The notes below the pieces were generated by a model that did not search any database, was not told where the DNA came from, and saw nothing but the letters and a program-made list of their open reading frames with translations. Both the position numbers and the translations under genes were made by a program. 64,000 bases of DNA from positions 26,835,587 through 26,899,586 of the forward strand of contig OZ023217.1 in NCBI GenBank assembly GCA_963995525.1, given 5' to 3'. Every line of letters starts with the position of its first letter. Positions within the stretch are counted from its first letter, which is position 1. This document shows, one piece after another, positions 1-9,380 of this stretch. Source of the DNA: Escarpia spicata. Its lineage: Eukaryota; Annelida; Polychaeta; Sabellida; Siboglinidae.

Positions 1-2558
1 GCCTTCCGCGATGACATTGCAGCAGAACCACTTACAAAACTAAACTCAAGCTGTGAAATAGTATGGACAAAAATCCATTTCACACGAAACAAATCCATAT
101 ACTTTGCATCCTACTACCGACCCCCCAGTGACCACCTTCAATCCCTTGAAGCTCTTCACGAGTCCCTAACAAAACTGTACAGATCACAAAAGCTTCTCCT
201 AATATAGTTATAGCAGGTGACTCCAACCAGATATTAACTGGGGCAAGCAGCAAACCACTGACAACTGAACTGCCAGCAAGTATAACAAACTGCTAGAAAT
301 AATTAGAGAATTTGGATTACAAAACATGGTCAACGATCCCATACGAGTTGATTCCGGCAATATCCCTGACCTCATACTCACTTCTAAACCATCGATAACT
401 GCTAACACTCACACCACTCCCGGCATGGGTGATCATGAAGCTGTGACCTTTAACGTAAACCTCAATCCAATCCGTAACAGTAAACCACCACACAAAGTGT
501 TCCAATATAAATCTGCAAACTGGGTTAAGCTTAAAGATGACATAAAACAACTAACAACAACATACTTTGACACGAACCCAAATTCAACAGGTCAACACAA
601 ATTGGGACTTTTTCCGGAACGATCTTACTTCACTAGTCAACAATAATATCCCCAGCCGCAACACCAAAGCAAAAACCCTCTTCCCCTGGATAACACGTGA
701 AATAATAAGAATGCAAAGAATACGCAACAAAAGCCATTAAAAAGCAAAACAAACTGGACGTAATGGTGACTGGGAAAGGGTTAGGCAACTCCGAAAACAA
801 GCCACAAAAGCTGCAACCAAATCGTACTCAGACTATCTAAACAATCACATTGGAGACAGCCTAAAAACAAACCCAAAACAATTCTGGTCATTCATTAAAG
901 CAAACAAACGAGAATACATTGGCATCCCTACACTGCAAGCAAACGACCAACCAATCACAAATGATCACGATAAAGCAAATACACTTAACAACCAATTTAG
1001 TTCCGTGTTTACTCAAGAAATCTACCCCATCCCCCAACTAGCTCCATCCATCTATCCCGACATGCCCTCCATCGAAATCAGGATAGACGGAGTAATTAAG
1101 CAACTGAAAAACCTAAACCAAAATAAAGCTACAGGCCCCGACGAATACCCAGCCAGAGTCCTTAAAGAGACTGCAGTGGAAACTGTCCCCATCATCACAC
1201 CCATTTTCCAGCAGTCATACAACACTTGCAAACTCCCAGATGACTGGCTCCAAGCACTAGTAACACCAATACACCAAAAAGCCACAAATCAGACCCTGCT
1301 AATGATAGACCAATTTCGTTAACATGCATCCTCTGCAAAGTTATGGAGCACATCATTTTAAGCAACATGTGGAAACACACAAACACATCATCATCCACTT
1401 CCAACATGGATTCCAACCAGGTCTGTCTTTTGAATCCCAACTTATCGAGACAGTCCACGACTGGTTGACTGCTATGGACAATAAGACACAAATAGATGCC
1501 ATCCTACTCGATTTCGCCAAAGCCTTCAACAAAGTCCCACATAAACGCCTCCTATCCAAATTAGCTTTCTATGGAATAACTGGAAACACAAAACTGGATC
1601 AAATCGTTTCTATCCAATCGCAAACAGAGAGTCTCAGTCAATGGAGCCCTGTCGGACATCACAAATGTTACATCTGGTGTACCACAGGGCTCAGTCCCTA
1701 GGACCTGTCCTATTTTTACTCTACATAAACGACATAACCGAAAATGTCCAATCTTCCGTACGTCTCTTTGCAGACGACAGCATTATATATCGCAAAATTA
1801 CATCCGAAACCGACCACGAAACTCTCCAATCTGACCTGATCAAACTCCAAACATGGTCTAATAAATGGCAGATGGAATTTAACATATCTAAATGTGTGCA
1901 TCTCCTAATAACAAACAAAACCAAACCCAGACTACATTCATATTCACTATTTGGCATACAACTCTCTAACGCCTCTAGCCACACATATCTTGGAATAAAA
2001 TTAGATTCTAAACTAACCTGGGCTAACCATATTACTGACATAGCTTCAAAATCTTCAAAAGTCCTAGGCATGGTCAAACGAACCCTCGGACCATGCAAAC
2101 CTGAACTAAAAGAAACAGCCTATAACATGCTAATCCGACCAAAACTCGAGTATGCCTCTCCCATATGGAACCCACACACTGCCACCCAAATTGAACACCT
2201 TGAAAGAGTACAACACTGTGCTGCCAGATTTGTCAGAAATGACCACAGACGCCAAACAAACGCAGCAGACCTAATAGCCATCCTTGGATGGTCAACTCTT
2301 GAACGACGACGCATTATCAAACAAGCCATGACATTTACAAAATATTAAATAACAATCAACATCACACCCTCACCAGGTCTACTAACACAGTAAAAAAAAA
2401 CGTGCATCAATGCAGCAGTGTTCTCTTTCTACCCCCGAGCAGTTCGAATCTGGAATATGATTCCACCACCGATTACTGAACTAGAAAGCCCCATAGCGTT
2501 TCAAACAGCGATCATGAACCTCCCTTTCACCACACCCAATCATCTAAAGTGCCTATAA

Positions 2559-2564
2559 AATAAA
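2559..2564 (+). promoter_or_regulatory. AATAAA polyadenylation-type signal at the 3' end of the CR1-like LINE
   Basis: The hexamer lies directly after the conserved C-terminal coding block of the CR1-like element (IWN near 2448, then NHLKCL and a stop). It is present at the matching place in every unit. In animal LINEs such a hexamer near the stop can serve 3' end formation; no poly-A tail follows here, so a role is only possible. Confidence 0.4.
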
Positions 2565-2575
2565 CAAACTACCCA

Positions 2576-2617
2576 TAACGCATGCGCACAAACAAGCACA
2601 ACACAACTCCTGCGTTA
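2576..2617 (+). other. Inverted repeat TAACGCA / TGCGTTA in the 3' untranslated part of the CR1-like LINE
   Basis: Seven-base arms at 2576-2582 and 2611-2617 are exact reverse complements, separated by 28 bases. The pair sits between the coding end and the point where the L2-like sequence resumes, and it occurs in every unit. In several CR1/L2-group LINEs the reverse transcriptase recognises a 3' stem-loop; this could be the equivalent, but that is inference. Confidence 0.45.
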
Positions 2618-2660
2618 GCACAAGTTTGGGCTGTTTTGGAGTAAATCACCTGACCTAAGA

Positions 2661-2974
2661 CAAAAAGGCACAACAAAGCCTGTTCTTCCTGAGGCAGCTC
2701 AGGGAGATTCGGCATTGTTCAGGAGATTACGATACGGTTCTACTGCGCAAACATTGAAAGTATCCCCACTTTCTCAATTGTAATGTGGTTTGGCTGCGCC
2801 AGTCAGGAGGAGAAACAACGGCTACAAATTATATTGAAAAGCGCATCTAGAATCACTGGGCGGGAGTTCCCATCCATTGGTTCTATTTACCATGTTGGCT
2901 GTGCGCGAAAATCCAAGAGCATTGTATATGATACTTCATTACGTGTTACCCAGCAGAACTGCTTTGCAAGTTAG
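2661..2974 (+). pseudogene. L2-like LINE remnant, C-terminal piece, copy in U1
   Basis: The L2-like reverse transcriptase resumes downstream of the CR1-like insertion. KKAQQSLFFLRQLREI starts at 2662, a block typical of L2/Rex-type elements that follows soon after the LGTTISSDLS block of the upstream piece. After a frame change, SIPTFSIVMWFG near 2758, ASRITGREFPSI near 2848 and the CARKSKSIV block near 2905 follow, in the order known from the family. The reading ends at 2974 with none of the usual C-terminal GRRYR block visible, so the 3' end is missing or unrecognisable. This copy has CAA (Gln) near 2824, keeping a 63-codon frame open. Confidence 0.85.
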
Positions 2975-3317
2975 TTACATTGATCGGGGTATTTAAAAAT
3001 AAACTTCCGTCATGGAGGTGACATGGCGTCATGGAGGTGACATGTTGTCATGGTAAATACTGGCACACAGGCTCGTAACCAAACAAGTGTGATGGAATGA
3101 TACAAACCCGTACCTACCTGGCATGCACATTTCTCATTTCGCTTTATTAAGTAGGCATACACGCTTGGCATTTGTGCTTACAAGAAACTAGTCTACATTA
3201 GTAATAGCGATCACTAGCGACACATCAAACGTGTATCATTGAATTCATTTGAAGAAGCCAGGTATTAAGGCCATCTCTTAATCAAACGTATACACAGATG
3301 TTCCTGGCCCCTGCTGC
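2975..3317. other. Short spacer with four GTCATGGAGTGAC-type motifs, U1
   Basis: No gene is seen in these 343 bp. GTCATGGAGGTGAC occurs twice, at 3009-3022 and 3028-3041, 19 bp apart. A half copy (GTCATGG) starts at 3047 and a variant (GTGATGGAATGA) at 3089. The rest is ordinary AT-rich DNA up to the end of the minus-strand pseudogene. Sites sit at offsets 34, 53, 72 and 114 from the spacer start, and the spacer has the same length in all units. Confidence 0.75.
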
Positions 3318-4394
3318 TTAATGACTAGAGACGGAACTTGGCGGACGACATTGCATGAATCCAGCCAAGCGATGTCGTGCTTTTTTTGGCCATCTGTACC
3401 GTTGGTTCCCACATAACCGACAGAACATGAATAAACCTATCTTACACTTGGGAAGCTCAGCACAGTATTTTCCATGCAGCCGAATCATTGTCTCTGAGCG
3501 TATTCTTCATGGCATTTTCACCACATTTTTTGTGATTGAGTCTCATCTAGTAATAATCCTACTGCTATCTCTGCATAGGACTGTCTTGACATTGCCTGAT
3601 AGTCTCTGTCCTAGTGATTTGTGAATGTTTCTTGTGTAGTTAGTCAAGTTCTCCATTCCACGAGTCAGCTTTTTGGGGATGCCGAGAACACCATGAGCCA
3701 TTGCAAGCATCCTGTACTTCTCTATGCGGAAATACATCAATTTGGTAATCATTTACTTTTATTTATATGACTTGGATCTTCTGTCACTTCTCCTTGATGC
3801 CTGACACCACAGCTGTTGAAGTCAATTGCTTGCGCATCTTTAGAGTAAGTTTGCTCTTGCTGTTTCGCAGCAAACGGTTAACATGTCTTGTTTGTGTCGA
3901 CTTGCCCAGTTGTGATTTAAGGCGCTGTAATCTTTTTCTGTATTTTTCTGCTCTATGGTTTGATTTATCCATTTCCTTCTCCAATTTCTTCATTCCCCTG
4001 TACAAATTGCTACTGTCCTGCCGCACTCGTTGACGACCACGTTGCTTCTGTAGTGATTCGTTCTGACGTGTTTGTTGCATCGTGTTTGCTGCATCTGCAT
4101 TAGCACCACTGTCGTCTTGTTATGGTGATGTTGTTGGGGTGTTTTGCTGAAGTAAACATAGTTGTTGCTGGTGAGCCTTTTTCTTTGCTCGAGAATGCTC
4201 AGCTGACTCTCGCCACCTTTGTCTCTGCTGTCTCACATCCCTGTTGCATACCTCAATTTGTTTCTGTCTCTGTTGCCAACGTTGTATATCCTTTTTTTTA
4301 AATCTTCATATATGTCAGTGTTTTGTGCATATACGGTTCCTGGTGTTGCACCTCAGATTTCTTTTACCAGTTCTTTTCCTCGTGTGTGATCCAT
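3318..4394 (-). pseudogene. Decayed gene for a basic, probably coiled-coil protein of unknown function, copy in U1
   Basis: Read on the minus strand, a possible start (MDHTRGKELVKEI) is at 4394, followed by a TGA and a frame change at an A-run near 4290. A highly basic stretch (RQRWRESAEHSRAKKK, near 4225-4175) follows. The longest open part, 4080-3784, is rich in Gln, Arg and Lys and includes EKYRKRLQRLKSQLGK, probably helical. Next come KYRMLAMAHGVLGIPKKL (near 3725) and, after two TGA stops, LFMFCRL and WPKKARHRLAGFMQC, ending at 3318. The order of a basic region, coiled coil, PKKL block and FCRL...C block resembles an uncharacterised family I recall from cnidarians, arthropods and fish; function is unknown and the match is from memory. 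Stops lie near 4119, 3781, 3760, 3543 and 3495. Here a 2-bp loss near 3747 also shifts the frame. Confidence 0.6.
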
Positions 4395-5393
4395 TGTTTT
4401 ATCTCTAGAATACATGCAAAACGTCAAAATCAATATATGGTCCTTGCAGATCAATATCTTTTGCTGGTGATAATGCTTTATTAATTGACATTATTTAATC
4501 TTGAGGAGATGAGAAAGCAATCCACACTCAACTGGTGTCATGGAGTGCCCCTCCAAGACATCCACTTCCAATAAAATGGCCATGAAATGAATGACATTGG
4601 ATTGGGCACGCAATAGATGTTATGCTGTTCCTGCATGTAAGAACATATTTAAATGCACATATGCCCCATTCACTAACAAGAAATTAAATAATTGTACTAT
4701 TCATTAACTCCATGACACAACAGTCACTCCGTGACATGTTCATTTGTCATGGAATGATTGTCATGGAGTGATACATTCAATTCATAGTCAGTTGGTTTAA
4801 TTACTATTTTTATGATTGGTAGTGTCAGGCAGATAGGTTAACTGATAAGTGGGGAGTGGATGTCACTGAGGTGACAATGAATTAACACATGCATTGATAT
4901 ACTAGCACATTATATCGGATAGTTCAAACAGTTTTTATTGCACACAATCTTACCATGTTTCACTGCCAGCAGTATGTGTTTGAGAAAAGGGAGCACCACC
5001 AGCCTGCTTCAACAACACTTAGTAACCCGTTGCAAAGGTCAATTGTAGTACAATGTCGTGGAGTGACACAAATCAGTGGGAAAATGTTACTTATAGCTGT
5101 AACAAGTAAAATACAAATATATTTGTTTCAACAGTTGTTTTATTATTAAAGTAAATACATCGATTACTGGAACAGGGCACATTTGAATCAATTCTACATC
5201 TTGAAATTATCTGAATAAACATTGACTAAGTTGAGAACTTGTACTGGGACATAGTAACTTTGCGTCATGGAGTGACATTTGACATTTCAGTCTACATCTG
5301 TTGGTATACCAAAAGTGATAAATATTTTAGTATATATTCATAAACTTTAAGGAGGGCTATGTCCAAAACATTACTTGTAAATACAATTTTTCA
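4395..5393. other. Long spacer with eight GTCATGGAGTGAC-type motifs, U1
   Basis: No gene is recognised in these 999 bp. Motif copies: GTCATGGAGTGCC at 4537; reverse-strand ACTCCATGAC at 4707-4716; GTCACTCCGTGAC at 4723-4735; GTCATGGAATGA at 4746; GTCATGGAGTGAT at 4760; GTCACTGAGGTGAC at 4862-4875; GTCGTGGAGTGAC at 5055-5067; GTCATGGAGTGAC at 5264-5276. Offsets from the spacer start are 142, 312, 328, 351, 365, 467, 660 and 869, and the spacer is 999 bp in all units. A conserved 64-codon plus frame from 4955 has no recognisable feature. This copy has GAT near 4896 and ACAATTTTT near 5384. Confidence 0.75.
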
Positions 5394-6039
5394 ATGAACA
5401 GGACCTCTTGCAATATGTGGACACAAAAATAAAAATAAAATATGGAAACCCTAATCAATAGACGATGCGGTAGCTTTATGACGGCATCACATTCTGAAGA
5501 AAGGACAGGAACCTATGCCAGGACACTGTTCATTGACTTCAGCTCAGCATTCAACATCATCTTCAGGCTGTTGAATGTACATCCTGCCATGTGTCACAGG
5601 GTCCTTAACTTTCTACTTCACAGGCCTCAATGTACCAAAATCAATAACTCTCTCCAGACGTCTTATCCTGAATACAAGTTGTGAGCTATCCCCCTTCTTG
5701 TTTAATATCTTCACAAATGACTGTGTCTCCGTGGACCAATCGGTCCTTGTGATCAAGTTATCCGATGGCACCACTGTGAAGGGCTGCATTGAGAAGGCGG
5801 ATGAGACGGCATAAAGGGAGGAGATTCAGATAATGTTTTGCTGGTGTGCGGATAACAACCTCAAATTAAAAGTTTCAAAGACTAAAGAAATGATTGTTGA
5901 TTTTCGCAAAAAGAAGTCTCCCATCCGCCCTCTTTCCATAAATGGCGTGGAGGTCGAGCAGGTTGAATATTTTAGATTCTTTGGAACAACGATTTCAAGC
6001 GATCTCAGCCTGGGCACAATACACACACTGTGCATTACA
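5394..6039 (+). pseudogene. L2-like LINE remnant, RT piece, copy in U1 (class A)
   Basis: Reverse-transcriptase fragment of an L2/Rex-type non-LTR element in three overlapping frames. In the 5442-5684 frame, RTLFIDFSSAFNII near 5520 is RT motif A. In the 5575-5814 frame, LSPFLFNIFTNDC near 5689 precedes the catalytic site, which reads LSDG at 5758-5769 where active members have FADD, so the second catalytic Asp is Gly. The PQG block normally just before is absent. In the 5833 frame, WCADNNLKLKVSKTKEMIVDFRKKK and then LGTTISSDLS (FFGTTISSDLS here) follow, after which the CR1-like insertion begins. Everything 5' of motif A, including any endonuclease, is missing. Class A means GACACTG, no extra TTC, MFC and RFF. 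Confidence 0.87.
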
Positions 6040-8721
6040 CTCATGGTGGGTGGAGTTCTCATAGCCTTCCGCGATGACATTGCAGCAGAACCACTTACAA
6101 AACTAAACTCAAGCTGTGAAATAGTATGGACAAAAATCCATTTCACACGAAACAAATCCATATACTTTGCATCCTACTACCGACCCCCCAGTGACCACCT
6201 TCAATCCCTTGAAGCTCTTCACGAGTCCCTAACAAAACTGTACAGATCACAAAAGCTTCTCCTAATATAGTTATAGCAGGTGACTCCAACCAGATATTAA
6301 CTGGGGCAAGCAGCAAACCACTGACAACTGAACTGCCAGCAAGTATAACAAACTGCTAGAAATAATTAGAGAATTTGGATTACAAAACATGGTCAACGAT
6401 CCCATACGAGTTGATTCCGGCAATATCCCTGACCTCATACTCACTTCTAAACCATCGATAACTGCTAACACTCACACCACTCCCGGCATGGGTGATCATG
6501 AAGCTGTGACCTTTAACGTAAACCTCAATCCAATCCGTAACAGTAAACCACCACACAAAGTGTTCCAATATAAATCTGCAAACTGGGTTAAGCTTAAAGA
6601 TGACATAAAACAACTAACAACAACATACTTTGACACGAACCCAAATTCAACAGGTCAACACAAATTGGGACTTTTTCCGGAACGATCTTACTTCACTAGA
6701 CAACAATAATATCCCCAGCCGCAACACCAAAGCAAAAACCCTCTTCCCCTGGATAACACGTGAAATAATAAGAATGCAAAGAATACGCAACAAAAGCCAT
6801 TAAAAAGCAAAACAAACTGGACGTAATGGTGACTGGGAAAGGGTTAGGCAACTCCGAAAACAAGCCACAAAAGCTGCAACCAAATCGTACTCAGACTATC
6901 TAAACAATCACATTGGAGACAGCCTAAAAACAAACCCAAAACAATTCTGGTCATTCATTAAAGCAAACAAACGAGAATACATTGGCATCCCTACACTGCA
7001 AGCAAACGACCAACCAATCACAAATGATCACGATAAAGCAAATACACTTAACAACCAATTTAGTTCCGTGTTTACTCAAGAAATCTACCCCATCCCCCAA
7101 CTAGCTCCATCCATCTATCCCGACATGCCCTCCATCGAAATCAGGATAGACGGAGTAATTAAGCAACTGAAAAACCTAAACCAAAATAAAGCTACAGGCC
7201 CCGACGAATACCCAGCCAGAGTCCTTAAAGAGACTGCAGTGGAAACTGTCCCCATCATCACACCCATTTTCCAGCAGTCATACAACACTTGCAAACTCCC
7301 AGATGACTGGCTCCAAGCACTAGTAACACCAATACACCAAAAAGCCACAAATCAGACCCTGCTAATGATAGACCAATTTCGTTAACATGCATCCTCTGCA
7401 AAGTTATGGAGCACATCATTTTAAGCAACATGTGGAAACACACAAACACATCATCATCCACTTCCAACATGGATTCCAACCAGGTCTGTCTTTTGAATCC
7501 CAACTTATCGAGACAGTCCACGACTGGTTGACTGCTATGGACAATAAGACACAAATAGATGCCATCCTACTCGATTTCGCCAAAGCCTTCAACAAAGTCC
7601 CACATAAACGCCTCCTATCCAAATTAGCTTTCTATGGAATAACTGGAAACACAAAACTGGATCAAATCGTTTCTATCCAATCGCAAACAGAGAGTCTCAG
7701 TCAATGGAGCCCTGTCGGACATCACAAATGTTACATCTGGTGTACCACAGGGCTCAGTCCCTAGGACCTGTCCTATTTTTACTCTACATAAACGACATAA
7801 CCGAAAATGTCCAATCTTCCGTACGTCTCTTTGCAGACGACAGCATTATATATCGCAAAATTACATCCGAAACCGACCACGAAACTCTCCAATCTGACCT
7901 GATCAAACTCCAAACATGGTCTAATAAATGGCAGATGGAATTTAACATATCTAAATGTGTGCATCTCCTAATAACAAACAAAACCAAACCCAGACTACAT
8001 TCATATTCACTATTTGGCATACAACTCTCTAACGCCTCTAGCCACACATATCTTGGAATAAAATTAGATTCTAAACTAACCTGGGCTAACCATATTACTG
8101 ACATAGCTTCAAAATCTTCAAAAGTCCTAGGCATGGTCAAACGAACCCTCGGACCATGCAAACCTGAACTAAAAGAAACAGCCTATAACATGCTAATCCG
8201 ACCAAAACTCGAGTATGCCTCTCCCATATGGAACCCACACACTGCCACCCAAATTGAACACCTTGAAAGAGTACAACACTGTGCTGCCAGATTTGTCAGA
8301 AATGACCACAGACGCCAAACAAACGCAGCAGACCTAATAGCCATCCTTGGATGGTCAACTCTTGAACGACGACGCATTATCAAACAAGCCATGACATTTA
8401 CAAAATATTAAATAACAATCAACATCACACCCTCACCAGGTCTACTAACACAGTAAAAAAAACCGTGCATCAATGCAGCAGTGTTCTCTTTCTACCCCCG
8501 AGCAGTTCGAATCTGGAATATGATTCCACCACCGATTACTGAACTAGAAAGCCCCATAGCGTTTCAAACAGCGATCATGAACCTCCCTTTCACCACACCC
8601 AATCATCTAAAGTGCCTATAAAATAAACAAACTACCCATAACGCATGCGCACAAACAAGCACAACACAACTCCTGCGTTAGCACAAGTTTGGGCTGTTTT
8701 GGAGTAAATCACCTGACCTAA
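6040..8721 (+). pseudogene. CR1-like LINE remnant, copy in U2 (complete insertion)
   Basis: First copy seen from end to end, about 2.68 kb, so the element is 5'-truncated. It begins near GGVLIAFRDD at 6049, well inside the endonuclease domain, and lacks the start of that domain and any ORF1. Its upstream neighbour is the L2-like RT fragment, read through without a stop into this element from 5896 to 6270. The downstream neighbour is the C-terminal piece of the same L2-like element. The same frameshifts as in U1 are present; FADD is at 7830-7841. Copy-specific: Arg codon (AGA) in place of Ser near 6698. The start is uncertain by about 20 bp. Confidence 0.88.
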
Positions 8722-8723
8722 GA

Positions 8724-9037
8724 CAAAAAGGCACAACAAAGCCTGTTCTTCCTGAGGCAGCTCAGGGAGATTCGGCATTGTTCAGGAGATTACGATACGG
8801 TTCTACTGCGCAAACATTGAAAGTATCCCCACTTTCTCAATTGTAATGTGGTTTGGCTGCGCCAGTCAGGAGGAGAAACAACGGCTATAAATTATATTGA
8901 AAAGCGCATCTAGAATCACTGGGCGGGAGTTCCCATCCATTGGTTCTATTTACCATGTTGGCTGTGCGCGAAAATCCAAGAGCATTGTATATGATACTTC
9001 ATTACGTGTTACCCAGCAGAACTGCTTTGCAAGTTAG
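8724..9037 (+). pseudogene. L2-like LINE remnant, C-terminal piece, copy in U2
   Basis: Same blocks as in U1, but TAA replaces CAA near 8887, adding an in-frame stop. Completes the split L2-like element whose upstream piece is at 5394-6039. Confidence 0.84.
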
Positions 9038-9380
9038 TTACATTGATCGGGGTATTTAAAAATAAACTTCCGTCATGGAGGTGACATGGCGTCATGGAGG
9101 TGACATGTTGTCATGGTAAATACTGGCACACAGGCTCGTAACCAAACAAGTGTGATGGAATGATACAAACCCGTACCTACCTGGCATGCACATTTCTCAT
9201 TTCGCTTTATTAAGTAGGCATACACGCTTGGCATTTGTGCTTACAAGAAACTAGTCTACATTAGTAATAGCGATCACTAGCGACACATCAAACGTGTATC
9301 ATTGAATTCATTTGAAGAAGCCAGGTATTAAGGCCATCTCTTAATCAAACGTATACACAGATGTTCCTGGCCCCTGCTGC
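9038..9380. other. Short motif spacer, U2
   Basis: Motifs at 9072, 9091, 9110 and 9152; no private change noticed. Confidence 0.72.

Larger units (their letters stand above)
1..2658 (+). pseudogene. CR1-like LINE remnant, copy in U1, cut at its 5' side by the window
   Basis: Remnant of a non-LTR retrotransposon that encoded an endonuclease plus reverse transcriptase for target-primed insertion. The end of the AP-endonuclease-type domain is at 1-640: IVIAGDSN near 200 (shifted frame), IPDLILT near 360, and GMGDHEAV near 424, where family members usually have SDH. A linker with FWSFIK lies near 885. The RT domain starts near 1000, with KATGPDEYPARVL near 1125, QHGFQPG near 1401, motif A as LLDFAKAFNKVPH near 1504, a SGVPQGS word near 1672 in another frame, and the catalytic FADD at 1767-1778. 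The longest open stretch is 1641-2348 (235 codons). Conserved C-terminal YPRAVRIWN lies near 2430. Frameshifts near 200, 230, 1316, 1380, 1630 and 1700 mean it cannot encode one protein. The exact clade (CR1 or a close relative) is inferred from motif style. Confidence 0.88.
1..6063. repeat. Tandem unit U1
   Basis: Diagnostic state: Ser at the end of the endonuclease-side frame, Ile in the N-terminal RT frame, His in the C-terminal RT frame, A-run of nine before CGTGC, CAA (not TAA) in the L2 C-terminal piece, GAT at about 4896 in the long spacer, and class A in the L2 5' piece (GACACTG, no extra TTC, MFC start, RFF). A T-run variant at about 4290 shifts the plus-strand reading there relative to other units. 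Confidence 0.95.

Noticed and set aside
1721..2098. 125-codon minus-strand frame opposite the CR1-like RT
   Set aside because: Shadow of the plus-strand reverse transcriptase frame, which carries the recognisable FADD and flanking motifs.
2433..2445. GTTCGAATC, a tRNA B-box-like word
   Set aside because: It lies in the conserved AVRIW coding block of the CR1-like LINE, with no A-box at the right distance and no cloverleaf; it recurs simply because the unit recurs.
3009..3041. Two identical GTCATGGAGGTGAC copies 19 bp apart considered as a microsatellite or minisatellite
   Set aside because: Only two and a half copies in a row; they fit better as part of the dispersed motif set.
3767..4033. 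88-codon plus-strand frame with membrane-like stretches
   Set aside because: Exact antisense of the coiled-coil block of the minus-strand pseudogene; no independent support.
4122..4480. Plus-strand open frame of up to 120 codons in most units, full of hydrophobic residues
   Set aside because: It is antisense to the N-terminal part of the basic minus-strand pseudogene; the hydrophobic look is what antisense of a Gln/Lys/Arg-rich frame gives, and it is broken in U1.
4955..5149. Small plus-strand frame (64-86 codons) conserved in all units of the long spacer
   Set aside because: No known motif, and its start differs between units because of one base (GAT/GGT). Conservation is no better than in the surrounding spacer, so it is not evidence of a gene.
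3009..5276. Repeated 13-bp motif considered as a CRISPR-like array
   Set aside because: Spacing is irregular (14 bp to about 1.4 kb), the motif is too short and varied, one copy is reversed, and the setting is an animal genome.
1..6063. Unit considered as an LTR retrotransposon or endogenous virus
   Set aside because: No gag, protease, integrase or envelope-like reading and no long terminal repeats; both reverse transcriptases have the LINE motif order and an endonuclease of the AP type is linked to one of them.
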